Positions 1 to 7,059 of a stretch of 16,112 nt of DNA are shown here, one piece after another; position 1 is the stretch's first letter; each line of letters opens with the position of its first letter. Position numbers and translations under genes: made by a program. Source of the DNA: an uncultured Clostridia bacterium. GTDB lineage: Bacteria > Bacillota > Clostridia > Christensenellales > Aristaeellaceae. The DNA lies in contig CAMJXZ010000031.1 in the NCBI GenBank assembly GCA_946409855.1, positions 1 through 16,112 on the forward strand, written 5' to 3'. Below the pieces are notes generated by a model. The model saw only the letters and a list, made by a program, of their open reading frames with translations. It made no database searches and had not been told where the DNA came from.

Positions 1-8
1 GCTACGCT

Positions 9-209
9 GAATTTTTGTGGAGCAGGCTTGACCTGCGGAACAAAAATTCTTTCCTTACGCCTTTGCCGCCCGGGGTTCGCAGCGCCCGGAAAACAGGCCA
101 GTGGCCTGTTTTCAGCGAGAACGGGCCGGCAGGCCCCGGAATCCCGAGGGGGGCGACAGGCAAAGGCGCTTAGGGGGTTCTCGCAAGGGGGTCGCAAGAC
201 CCCCTTGCG
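9..209. repeat. Cluster of perfect inverted repeats; candidate interspersed repeat or structured RNA
   Basis: Non-coding stretch downstream of the LysR gene. It holds four nested or adjacent inverted repeats. (1) 9-18 pairs with 40-49 and 22-26 with 32-36, separated by a symmetric GGA/GGA internal loop. (2) 58-67 pairs with 159-168 (CGCCTTTGCC with GGCAAAGGCG), enclosing (3) 89-99 paired with 103-113, an 11-bp stem with a 3-nt loop. (4) 182-193 pairs with 198-209, a perfect 12-bp stem closed by GCAA, a GNRA tetraloop when read on the plus strand. Four perfect stems in about 200 bases far exceeds what a terminator needs. The plus-strand reading frame at 28-249 crosses all of them and looks like translated repeat rather than protein. 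Its identity as a genome-wide repeat or an ncRNA is inference; the window edge at base 1 may cut it. Confidence 0.55.
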
Positions 210-215
210 GTCAAG

Positions 216-1118
216 TCACTCCCCCACATCCTGCCGGACCTCGTTGTAGCACTTGACGATCTCCCGAAGCACTTCCGGGTGGTTGAAATCCCGGGAGTAG
301 ACCAGGTTGATCTCCCGGACCATGGACAGGTTTTCGATAGAGAGGGCGGCCATCTTCTTTTTGTTCAGCTCGTCCATGCAGGCGCTCTGCGCCAGGACGG
401 AAACGCCGAAGCCCCGGCGGATCAGGTCCTTGATGGTGGCGATGTTGTCGATCTCCAGCACCACGTTGAAATCGCTCAGGCGCAGGCTGTGTGCTTCCAG
501 GGAGGAATTGAACTGGGCGCGGGTGCCGGAATTGGGCAGCCGCAGGATCAGCTTTTCCTTCTTCAGCTCGTCGATGGTGATCATGCTGTGCCGGGCCAGG
601 GGATGGTCCGGCGCGACGGCCAGCACCAGCCGGTCCGTGTCCAGCATGAGGCAGCGGAAGCGTTCGTCCAGGTTCGGCCCTTCCACCACCGCCATGTCCA
701 GCTCGTAGGTTTTGAGGCCCTCGTACAGCTGGCTGACGGAACCGGTGATCACCTTGATGGACACATGCTCGTTCAGGTTGACGTAGCGGGCCAGCGCCTC
801 GGCGATGGCGTTGCTTTCCGCGGTATGGGTGATGCCGATGGTCAGGTTGGTCACCTTACGCAGCTGGCTGTTCAGCGCCTCCCGCAGGTTGTGGGACAGG
901 GCCTGGAAACGGCGCGCGTAGCGGACCAGGATCTCCCCCTCCCGGGTCAGGCGCAGGGTGTTGTGGGTGCGCTCAAAAATCCGGATGCCGTACTCGGCCT
1001 CCAGCAGGCGGATGTGCTGGCTGACGGCCGGCTGGCTCAGGGACAGCTTCTGGGCCGCCTGGGTAAAGCTGCCGGTGTCGTACACAGTCAGAAGGGAAAT
1101 CAGCTTGGGATCTGTCAT
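216..1118 (-). CDS. LysR-type transcriptional regulator
   Basis: A 300-residue DNA-binding regulator, the usual LysR length. Residues about 3-62 form the winged helix-turn-helix, with the typical run SFTQAAQKLSLSQPAVSQHI followed by LEAEYGIRIFER. The remaining ~210 residues match a periplasmic-binding-protein-like effector domain. The chosen start is the ATG at 1118, preceded by GGAGG at a spacing of about 7; an upstream in-frame ATG at 1154 adds 12 basic residues and lacks a ribosome binding site. The gene lies 95 bases downstream of the MATE gene in the same direction, so the two may be co-transcribed. LysR proteins usually act on a neighbouring or divergent operon, which makes the MATE gene the obvious candidate target, but this is inference. 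The effector cannot be read from the sequence. Confidence 0.93.
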   Translation of the reverse strand: MTDPKLISLLTVYDTGSFTQAAQKLSLSQPAVSQHIRLLEAEYGIRIFERTHNTLRLTREGEILVRYARRFQALSHNLREALNSQLRKVTNLTIGITHTAESNAIAEALARYVNLNEHVSIKVITGSVSQLYEGLKTYELDMAVVEGPNLDERFRCLMLDTDRLVLAVAPDHPLARHSMITIDELKKEKLILRLPNSGTRAQFNSSLEAHSLRLSDFNVVLEIDNIATIKDLIRRGFGVSVLAQSACMDELNKKKMAALSIENLSMVREINLVYSRDFNHPEVLREIVKCYNEVRQDVGE

Positions 1119-1213
1119 GACACGCCTCCGCGGCCCATCCGGCCGCCGTTTCATGAATATAAGCGTCTGCCCCGCGGCGTCTCCGGACGTCCTGATTGGT
1201 CAGCGGACGCGGA

Positions 1214-2647
1214 TCAGCCCGGCCCTTCCGCCGGGATGTCCCTCCCGGACGCGCGGCGGCGCAGGAACTGCACGAACAGGGCCACGGCCGCCGCGCAGCA
1301 GATGATGTCGGCGATCGGGGTCGCCCAGACGACGCCGTACACCGGGATCAGGGAATTGAGCGCAAACATCAGCGGGATGTCCAGCACGCCCTTGCGCAGC
1401 AGCGCCAGGATCAGCGAGCGCACCCCTTTGCCGGCAGCCTGGAAAAAGCTGATCAGGGCGTACGCGCAGGCGGAAAAGGGCCCGCCGACGCACAGGATCC
1501 GAAGGAACCGGGCGCCGTAGAACACCGAATCCCCCCCGGGGATGAAAACGGCGATCAGATGGGTGCTCCAAACCTGCGCGGCCAGCAGGAACAGGCAGGA
1601 CAGCCCCACGGAAATGCCCATGGAGATCAGCACGGCCTGGCGCATGCGCCGGTCGTTCCCGGAAGCGTAGTTGTAGGCGATCAGGGGCAGCACCCCCTGG
1701 GACATGCCGCGCACTATGCAGTGCGCCAGCATGTTGACCTTCTTGGCCACCACGATGCCCGCCTGCAGCACGCTCATGCCGCCCAGCACCAGGTCGTTGG
1801 CCGCCGTCAGGTTGTCCAGGACCGCGTAGGATATGTTCTCGCACAGCGTCATCAGGCAGGCGGGCATCCCGGCGTTGAGCACATCCAGCGGGACCCGCTC
1901 TTTCAGCATCCGCCGGGACGGCGCGAAGGACAGAAAGGTCTGCCCCCGGCCGCGGCGGATCATGAGGAGGAAATACAGCAGGGAAAAGACGTTGGACACG
2001 GCGGTGGCCAGCGCGGCGCCCAGGACCTCCTGCCCCTTGGGCAGCAGCACGAACATGAACAGCGGGTCCAGCCCGATGTTCAGCAGCCCGCCCATCGCGA
2101 TGCCGGCGCTGGCCTGCAGGCTGCGGCCCTCCGAGCGGAACAGGTGGGAAAACAGCGTGCTCATCCCCGCGCTCAGGCCGCCCAGCACCACCGTGACGGT
2201 CAGGTATTCGGCCGCCGGCCCGTGCACGTCCGGGTCGGACCCGCCCAGCGCGTCCAGGAAGGGGTGGCGCAGAAGAAACACGCCCAGGCAGTACAGGCAG
2301 GTGGACAGCAGACACCCCCACAGCGAAAACGCGGAGGCTTGGCCCGCCCGGTCCGCGCGGCCGCGGCCCAGGGACCGGGAAATGACCGAGGAGCCGCCGA
2401 CCCCGAACAGGTTGGAAATCGCCGACAGGAACATGAAGGCGGGCATGCAGATGCCCACCGCGGTGACCTTGGCGGGGTCGTTGGTCCGGCCGATGAAAAA
2501 GGTGTCGGCCATGTTGTAGACCACCAGGATGATCTGGCCAATGACCGTCGGCACCACCAGCCGGCGGATCGCGGACAGGACGGGCATCCGCTCAAACAGC
2601 TGCTTTTCCCGCATCTCCGCTTCCACGCTGCGCTGCATGCCCTTCAT
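1214..2647 (-). CDS. MATE family multidrug/cation efflux transporter
   Basis: A 477-residue integral membrane protein of the multi-antimicrobial extrusion family, which exports drugs or metabolites in exchange for Na+ or H+. About twelve hydrophobic segments in two similar halves are visible. The first half begins with the family-typical VVPTVIGQIILVVYNMADTF followed by FIGR. The second half has MLAHCIVRGMSQGVLPLIAY, typical of MATE helix 8. Length fits the family (450-480). Two starts are possible: the ATG at 2647, behind AGGGGAAAGGGG, or the ATG at 2638, behind GGGG; they differ by three residues. A near-consensus promoter lies 87 bases upstream and the LysR gene follows downstream. The substrate cannot be predicted. 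Confidence 0.93.
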   Translation of the reverse strand: MKGMQRSVEAEMREKQLFERMPVLSAIRRLVVPTVIGQIILVVYNMADTFFIGRTNDPAKVTAVGICMPAFMFLSAISNLFGVGGSSVISRSLGRGRADRAGQASAFSLWGCLLSTCLYCLGVFLLRHPFLDALGGSDPDVHGPAAEYLTVTVVLGGLSAGMSTLFSHLFRSEGRSLQASAGIAMGGLLNIGLDPLFMFVLLPKGQEVLGAALATAVSNVFSLLYFLLMIRRGRGQTFLSFAPSRRMLKERVPLDVLNAGMPACLMTLCENISYAVLDNLTAANDLVLGGMSVLQAGIVVAKKVNMLAHCIVRGMSQGVLPLIAYNYASGNDRRMRQAVLISMGISVGLSCLFLLAAQVWSTHLIAVFIPGGDSVFYGARFLRILCVGGPFSACAYALISFFQAAGKGVRSLILALLRKGVLDIPLMFALNSLIPVYGVVWATPIADIICCAAAVALFVQFLRRRASGRDIPAEGPG

Positions 2648-2733
2648 CCCCTTTCCCCTGGTCCGTTCAGCCGGTGTCCCGGCGCAAAGATAACAGCGGG
2701 CACGGTACTGCCCTTCTTCTTTCTGTGGCGCTT

Positions 2734-2762
2734 ATTATACCCGCGTTTCAAATTCATTTCAA
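2734..2762 (-). promoter_or_regulatory. Sigma-70-type promoter for the MATE gene
   Basis: Read on the minus strand, TTGAAA (2757-2762) is followed after exactly 17 bases by TATAAT (2734-2739). It matches the consensus in 11 of 12 hexamer positions. Transcription would start near 2727, giving a leader of about 80 nt before the MATE start. Confidence 0.8.
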
Positions 2763-2794
2763 GAAATAGTTTCTTGTACGTTCATAAGTTTTTA

Positions 2795-2809
2795 TGATAA
2801 TCATTGTCT
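2795..2809. promoter_or_regulatory. Fur-like inverted repeat upstream of the MATE promoter
   Basis: TGATAATCATTGTCT resembles the 7-1-7 Fur-family box TGATAAT-N-ATTATCA. The left half is perfect and the right half matches five of seven. It sits about 33 bases upstream of the -35 element, so it would be an upstream site rather than a simple blocking operator. A single imperfect site is weak evidence; PerR or Zur would have similar boxes. Confidence 0.3.
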
Positions 2810-2860
2810 GATCCGGCCTGCTGTCCGCCGTTTTTCCGGATCCCCGCGGTCTGTTCAAAT

Positions 2861-2897
2861 AATATTATGTTATCGGTCTATCACATAACATAATATT
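2861..2897. repeat. AT-rich palindrome with 13-bp perfect arms
   Basis: AATATTATGTTAT (2861-2873) is repeated as its exact reverse complement at 2885-2897, around an 11-base centre. The surrounding DNA is GC-rich, so the AT-rich arms stand out. It lies between the zinc-ribbon terminator and the MATE promoter. It could be an operator for a dimeric regulator, or a hairpin in read-through RNA; neither flank has a U-tract, so it is not a classical terminator. Confidence 0.6.
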
Positions 2898-2926
2898 GCC
2901 GCGTGCTTTTCCGTTTTCCGGCGCAC

Positions 2927-2964
2927 AAAAAACAGCCCGCACGTTTCCGTGCGGACCGTTTTTT
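2927..2964 (-). terminator. Rho-independent terminator after the zinc-ribbon gene (bidirectional)
   Basis: The stem CCGCACG (2937-2943) pairs with CGTGCGG (2948-2954) around TTTC, flanked by an A-run (2927-2932) and a T-run (2959-2964) that can extend the stem. It can work in either direction. In context it ends the minus-strand zinc-ribbon transcript and insulates the MATE promoter. Confidence 0.8.
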
Positions 2965-3049
2965 ACCATCCGGCCAGACAGATATTCAAAATCAGTTTCT
3001 TACAACTTTCTGATGAGCACCCGATATTAGGGGGACGGCGTAGGCTGAG

Positions 3050-3334
3050 TTAACGGCGCTCCTGCCGGGCAGCAAAGCACTCGCTGCAGTAGACGGGAGA
3101 ATCGTTCTTGGGCTCGAAAGGCAGCTTGAAGGCCGCGCCGCAGTTAGCGCAGATCGCGTCGTACATCACGCGAGGACCGCCGGCATTCCGCTTTTCCTTG
3201 TTAGCTCTGCGGCATTCCTTGCAGCGAACCGGTTCATTCTGGAAACCCTTTTCGGCGTAGAATTCCTGTTCACCGGCAGTGAAAACAAATTCCTTACCGC
3301 AGTCACGGCACACCAGCGTCTTGTCCTGATACAT
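3050..3334 (-). CDS. Small protein with two zinc-ribbon units (zf-trcl-like)
   Basis: A 94-residue soluble protein. Residues C9/C12 with C38/C41 form one four-cysteine zinc site, and C62/C65 with C83/C86 form a second. The first unit, with CRDCGKEFVFTAGEQEFYAE and then PVRCKECR, is typical of the 'probable zinc-ribbon' family common in Firmicutes, whose exact function is not established; nucleic-acid or ribosome binding is only a guess. The start at 3334 is chosen because it begins directly at the conserved domain and has AGGGGG about 12 bases upstream. An in-frame ATG at 3430 would read through the structured leader and is rejected. The gene is monocistronic between its own promoter and terminator and has an unusually long leader of about 255 nt. 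Confidence 0.85.
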   Translation of the reverse strand: MYQDKTLVCRDCGKEFVFTAGEQEFYAEKGFQNEPVRCKECRRANKEKRNAGGPRVMYDAICANCGAAFKLPFEPKNDSPVYCSECFAARQERR

Positions 3335-3377
3335 AGTTTTGCTTGACCCCCTGAAAAATAAAAAGATTTTAATGTGT

Positions 3378-3591
3378 TCAGAGTGACCGGCTGACCTGGT
3401 CTTTGACCCCACACCCGCCGACCGGAGCATTGCTCTGCGCTTGCTGCGCCCTCACGCCGCTCTCTCGGGAAGAATCCCGGCCGGACTGACTTCTAAACCG
3501 CACCATGCTCATCAGCGCTTTGGCTGACTTACGTGGACCGTTTCGCCTGCGACTGGCATCGGCTTGCAACCACAGACCCGATTCTCTGACG
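3378..3591 (-). ncRNA. Structured leader or stand-alone RNA, about 210 nt (possible raiA motif)
   Basis: The RNA begins at the predicted transcription start of a strong promoter and is closed on itself. UCAGAG (3589-3584) pairs with CUCUGA (3383-3378), continued just inside by AUCGG with CCGGU. Interior helices visible by eye include UCAGC/GCUGA, a long-range GAGCAU/AUGCUC, CGGGA-UUCU-UCCCG, GCGC-AGCAA-GCGC and GGUC-AAA-GACC. Many unpaired purine-rich joints remain, as expected for a folded RNA. No ORF spans it convincingly. A U-rich stretch follows, then the zinc-ribbon ribosome binding site. Size, closed multi-branched shape and Clostridia context fit the raiA RNA class, but I cannot confirm the match from memory. 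Other unnamed leader classes are possible. Confidence 0.6.
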
Positions 3592-3597
3592 AACGCT

Positions 3598-3626
3598 ATT
3601 ATAAAACGAATTTTTCAAATATTCAA
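3598..3626 (-). promoter_or_regulatory. Sigma-70-type promoter for the structured RNA and zinc-ribbon gene
   Basis: On the minus strand TTGAAT (3621-3626), a 17-base spacer and a perfect TATAAT (3598-3603). The predicted start near 3591 falls at the first base-paired stem of the RNA. The -35 element lies within the last codons of the upstream TIM-barrel gene. Confidence 0.8.
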
Positions 3627-4595
3627 GCGTTTTGCGAAATTATTTTCCCGATTTAAGACATTTTTCCCTGATTTCTCTGTACATTTTGTGTTTTCGGGCC
3701 GGTTTTCGGTCCTTTCCGCCGGCAGGGGCCCGCACAGAGCGGCCCGCTCCGCCTCAAGCAGCATGTCCCGCATCCGGGCGGCGTCCTCCGCCTGGGTGCC
3801 GTTGCACTCGCAGATGATCACCGGGCGGTAGTTTCTTTGGACCAGCTCCGGCGCCAGATCGGAGAACGCGGGGCCGAACCCCTCCTCCGAAAAGGTGCGG
3901 TGGCGCTTTTCCCCCTTGTCCGTAAATTCGATGGCCGAAAAATGGATGTGCATCTGCCGGGCGCGCTCCAGGCCGAGGGTATTTTCCGCCTCGTCCAGCA
4001 CGCGCGCGAAATCCGCCCGCGTTTTCAGCCCGCCCCCCGACAGGGCGTGCAGGTGCGCGAAGTCCACGCAGGGCAGCAGCCTTTCATCCGCCAGGCACAA
4101 CGCCAGCGTTTCCGCCAGGCCGCCGATCTGCCCCGGCCGGCCCATCGTTTCCGGGCAGAGGCGGATCCCGGTCAGCCCCATGGCGTCCAGTCGGCGGCAG
4201 CACGCAAGGAGCCCTTCCCGGCAGGCGCGGAGCGCCAGCTCCCGGTCCTGCTTCTGGTAGGCGCCGGCGTGCACCACCACCCGGCTGCCCCCCAGCCACT
4301 TCGCCCTTTCCGCGCTGCGGACGATATATTCACAGGAAGCTTCCCGCTTCTCCGGGTCCGGGCTGGTCAGGTTGACGTAGTACGGCGCGTGCACGCTGAC
4401 CTGGACGCCGCAGGCCTCCGCCTGCTCCCGGATGGCCAGCGCTGTCTTTTCCGTCAGGCTGATCCCGTGGCCCAGGGAATACTCGTAGGCGTTCAGCCCC
4501 CGGTCCCGCAGCCACCCGGGCGCCTGGACGGAGGATTTCATCCCTTCTTCATAAAAGCTGTCGGAATTGCCCGCCGGGCCGATCCGGAACTCCAT
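3615..4595 (-). CDS. Endonuclease IV-like TIM-barrel protein (AP endonuclease family 2)
   Basis: A 326-residue TIM-barrel protein resembling endonuclease IV (Nfo), which cuts DNA at abasic sites using three metal ions. Most metal ligands align: H69 (SVHAPYYVNL), H109 (VVVHAG), E149 (CPETMGR), D178 and H181 (CVDFAHLH), H216 or H218 (MHIHFS), H232 and E263 (IICECNG). The position matching Nfo Asp229, two residues before the H232 equivalent, appears to be Lys (GEKRHRTF). That suggests a paralogue whose DNA-repair activity is uncertain. The start at 4595 has AGGAGAGG just upstream; a longer version starting at 4619 would overlap the U32 stop. The last ~40 residues are a charged, low-complexity tail in AT-richer DNA. 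It is the last gene of the ylbF-mltG-U32 operon, 20 bases after U32. A sugar-isomerase-type enzyme is an alternative. Confidence 0.8.
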   Translation of the reverse strand: MEFRIGPAGNSDSFYEEGMKSSVQAPGWLRDRGLNAYEYSLGHGISLTEKTALAIREQAEACGVQVSVHAPYYVNLTSPDPEKREASCEYIVRSAERAKWLGGSRVVVHAGAYQKQDRELALRACREGLLACCRRLDAMGLTGIRLCPETMGRPGQIGGLAETLALCLADERLLPCVDFAHLHALSGGGLKTRADFARVLDEAENTLGLERARQMHIHFSAIEFTDKGEKRHRTFSEEGFGPAFSDLAPELVQRNYRPVIICECNGTQAEDAARMRDMLLEAERAALCGPLPAERTENRPENTKCTEKSGKNVLNRENNFAKRLNI

Positions 4596-4615
4596 TGCAT
4601 CCTCTCCTGCCGCGG

Positions 4616-5869
4616 TCACTGATGGTTGCGGTTGACGCCCCGGACGAAATCGCCGGGTTCGGCCGAAAAATCACAGGGCACCCGAACCCGCCGGCCGGCG
4701 ACGGCCGCGCTGGGCAGCGGTTCCCCGGTTTCCGCGTCCCGGATCTCCCGGACGCGCAGGGGACGGAAGCCTCCCGGCATCAGCACCTCCACATCGTCCC
4801 CGGGAAAAAAGCGGTTCTTGACGGTCAGCGTCAGCCACCCGTCCGCCGCCCCTTCGACGTCGGCAGTGTACTCCATCGTCTGCCGGACGGGGCCGGCCCC
4901 GCCCTCGGGCTCCGGGCGGCCGAAGTAAAAGCCCGTGTTGTACGGCCGGTGGCTGACCTTTTCCAGCTCGGCCGTTAATTCCGGCAGGGCTTCCTGATAA
5001 GCGTCCTCCCCCCGCGTTTCCAGCAGATCCAGGGCTTTTCGGTAGCAGCCGGTGACGGAGGCCACGTAGATCGGGGTCTTCATCCGGCCCTCGATCTTGA
5101 GCGACCGGACCCCGGCCCGGGCAAACGCCGGCAGGTGGGCGATCATGTTCAGGTCATACGAGGAAAAAATGCTGGTGCCGCGTTCGTCCTGCGTGACGTC
5201 GATGATTTCCCCGGGGCGTTTTTCCTCCACCACCCGGTAGTTCCACCGGCAGGGCTGGGCGCAGGCGCCCCGGTTGGCGCCCCGGCCGGTCAGATGATCG
5301 GACAGTATGCACCGCCCGGAATAGGACATGCACATCGCCCCGTGGACGAAGGCTTCCAGCTCCACCTCCGGCGGGAGCCCCTCCCGGATACGCCGGATCC
5401 TGTCCAAAGAAAGCTCCCGGGCCAGCACGATCCGCCGGGCGCCCAGCTCCGCCCAGAGGCGGGCGGCGGCCAGGTTCATCACGTTGGCCTGGGTGCTGAC
5501 GTGCAGGGGCAGGCCGGGCACCTCCCTGCGGATCACCGCAAAGGCCCCGGGATCGGCCACCAGCGCCCCGTCCGCCCCCATTTCAAACGCCGCCTTCGCC
5601 GCTTCCGCCATCCCGCTCAGGTCCTCGTCAAAGGGCAGCAGATTGAGCGTCAGGTAAAACCTGGCGCCCCGTTCATGGGTCCATGAAAGCGCCCGGCGCA
5701 GCTCTTCTTCCGAAAAGTTGTCCGCCGAGGCGCGCAGGCTGTAGCGCCGCATGCCGCCGTACACCGCGTCTGCCCCGAAGCGCAGGGCGGCCTCCAGCTG
5801 TTTCATCCCTCCTGCCGGGGCCAGCAGCTCCATGCGGACGGGATCATTGTTTGCCGTGCTGTTCGTCAT
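4616..5869 (-). CDS. Peptidase U32 family protein (tRNA U34 hydroxylation, TrhP-like)
   Basis: A 417-residue protein of the U32 family. Bacterial members such as TrhP (YegQ, and YrrN/YrrO in Bacillus) are needed for prephenate-dependent hydroxylation of tRNA uridine 34 and bind Fe-S clusters. The family signature is complete: EAFVHGAMCMSYSGRCILS, then GANRGACAQPCRWNY, giving C180, C187, C203 and C207 as likely 4Fe-4S ligands. LLAPAG opens the barrel and LKIEGRMKTP is present. Length matches the family. The ATG at 5869 has GGAGG only 3 bases upstream and overlaps the mltG end by 26 bases; the ATG at 5833 (MELLAPAGG) is an alternative start without a ribosome binding site. Position directly after mltG matches the yrrL-yrrN/yrrO order of Bacillus, supporting the tRNA role. 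Protease activity is historical for the family name and unproven here. Confidence 0.9.
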   Translation of the reverse strand: MTNSTANNDPVRMELLAPAGGMKQLEAALRFGADAVYGGMRRYSLRASADNFSEEELRRALSWTHERGARFYLTLNLLPFDEDLSGMAEAAKAAFEMGADGALVADPGAFAVIRREVPGLPLHVSTQANVMNLAAARLWAELGARRIVLARELSLDRIRRIREGLPPEVELEAFVHGAMCMSYSGRCILSDHLTGRGANRGACAQPCRWNYRVVEEKRPGEIIDVTQDERGTSIFSSYDLNMIAHLPAFARAGVRSLKIEGRMKTPIYVASVTGCYRKALDLLETRGEDAYQEALPELTAELEKVSHRPYNTGFYFGRPEPEGGAGPVRQTMEYTADVEGAADGWLTLTVKNRFFPGDDVEVLMPGGFRPLRVREIRDAETGEPLPSAAVAGRRVRVPCDFSAEPGDFVRGVNRNHQ

Positions 5870-7049
5870 ATGCCTCCCACAGCGGCCGGTAATGGCGGAC
5901 GGCCTGCTGATGCTCCTCGTAGGTTCTGCTGAAATACAGCGCGCCGGAATCCGGCTCCCGGGTGCAGAAATAGAGGTATTCCTGCCCGGCCTTCATGAAG
6001 CTCTCCTCCGGATAAAGGGCGGCCTGGATCGCCGCGGAAGAAGGGCAGCAGATCGGCCCCGCGGGCAGGCCCCGGCGCTGGTAGGTGTTGTAGGGGGAAT
6101 CCACCTGAAGGTCTTCTTCGTGCAGCGACAGGCGGGTCACCCCGGTGACGTACTTGACGGTCGCGTCGCTGCTCAGCGGCATGCCGGCCCTGAGCCGGTT
6201 GTACAGGACCGCCGATACCCGGGCAAAATCGTCCGCGCCGGCCTCCTTTTCGATGATGGAGGCGAGGATCACGATATCGTCCATGGTCAGCGTCATGCGC
6301 AGCGTCTCGTTGAGCGCGCCGATCCGGTCGAAATCGTCGTCCGAAAAGACCGCCCCGGTCTGGGAAAGGAGCTTCCGCACGATGTCATCCGCCTGGGCGG
6401 AGGTGTAAATCTCGTAGGAGTCCGGCGCCAGGTACCCTTCCAGGGGATAGCGGCGGTTTTCCGTCCTGCCCCCGGTGAGGATGTCCTGGATGTAATAATA
6501 CCCGGCATAGGCCGAAGCGTCCCGGCAGAGGGAGAGAAACTCCTCCTCCGAGGAGATGACGTTTTCCCGGACCAGGTAGGCGGCGATGTTTTCCACCGTC
6601 CAGCCCGGGATGACCGTGATCCACCGGACCAGGGGCTTTCCGTCCCCGGCCGTCAGGGTGTCCAGGATCTTCTGCATGTCCATCGTCCGGTTCAGCACAT
6701 AGCTGCCCGCCTGGATCTTCTGGCTGTAACCGGTCAGGTCGGCGTAATACCGGAAGACCGAATGGTTGCTGATGAGGCCCGCCGCCTCCAGGTCGCCGGC
6801 CACCCGGGCCAGGCTGGCCCCGCTGGCCACGGTAAAGGGGACGGCCTCGTCGTTGCCGGTATCCGCCGCGTCAAAAAAGCGGTGCCGGATGCTCCGCGCC
6901 GCGCCGGTCAGAATGCCCAGCGCCAGCAGGCCGGCGCAGGTCCAGACCAGCACCGGCCGGATCATCTGCCACAGCGCGCTGTACCAGTAGGGGCCGTATT
7001 CTCTTTCCCGCCGGGTCTGTTCCCGGGTGATCCGTCTTTCGTCCCGCAT
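5844..7049 (-). CDS. mltG: Endolytic murein transglycosylase MltG
   Basis: A 401-residue membrane-anchored enzyme that cleaves nascent glycan strands and is thought to terminate peptidoglycan elongation. A basic cytoplasmic N-terminus (RDERRITREQTRREREYG) precedes one membrane segment at about residues 31-50. A LysM-like region follows (FTVASGASLARVAGDLEAAG). The catalytic domain contains the conserved glutamate in LEGYLAPDSYEIY (E204), ILASIIEKEAG, and YNTYQRRGLPAGPIC followed by CPS, where most homologues have NPG or NPS. The ATG at 7049 follows GAGG at a 5-base spacing. It starts 10 bases after the ylbF-like stop and overlaps the U32 gene, so it is the second gene of the operon. Confidence 0.94.
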   Translation of the reverse strand: MRDERRITREQTRREREYGPYWYSALWQMIRPVLVWTCAGLLALGILTGAARSIRHRFFDAADTGNDEAVPFTVASGASLARVAGDLEAAGLISNHSVFRYYADLTGYSQKIQAGSYVLNRTMDMQKILDTLTAGDGKPLVRWITVIPGWTVENIAAYLVRENVISSEEEFLSLCRDASAYAGYYYIQDILTGGRTENRRYPLEGYLAPDSYEIYTSAQADDIVRKLLSQTGAVFSDDDFDRIGALNETLRMTLTMDDIVILASIIEKEAGADDFARVSAVLYNRLRAGMPLSSDATVKYVTGVTRLSLHEEDLQVDSPYNTYQRRGLPAGPICCPSSAAIQAALYPEESFMKAGQEYLYFCTREPDSGALYFSRTYEEHQQAVRHYRPLWEAYDEQHGKQ

Positions 7050-7059
7050 AGCTGCCTCG

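Noticed and set aside
182..209. Rho-independent terminator of the LysR gene
   Set aside because: The stem is strong, but no U-tract follows in the minus direction, so it was kept only as part of the repeat cluster.
28..249. Plus-strand 73-residue open frame
   Set aside because: It is the translation of the inverted-repeat cluster, overlaps the LysR stop, has no ribosome binding site, and its composition is repeat-like.
1119..1213. Separate promoter for the LysR gene
   Set aside because: TATATT is present, but nothing resembling a -35 box lies at a suitable distance.
1196..2797. 533-residue plus-strand frame opposite the MATE gene
   Set aside because: His/Gln/Arg-rich antisense shadow typical of high-GC DNA; the minus strand encodes a clear MATE protein.
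3335..3430. Longer zinc-ribbon protein from the ATG at 3430
   Set aside because: It would translate through the structured RNA; the conserved domain begins at 3334.
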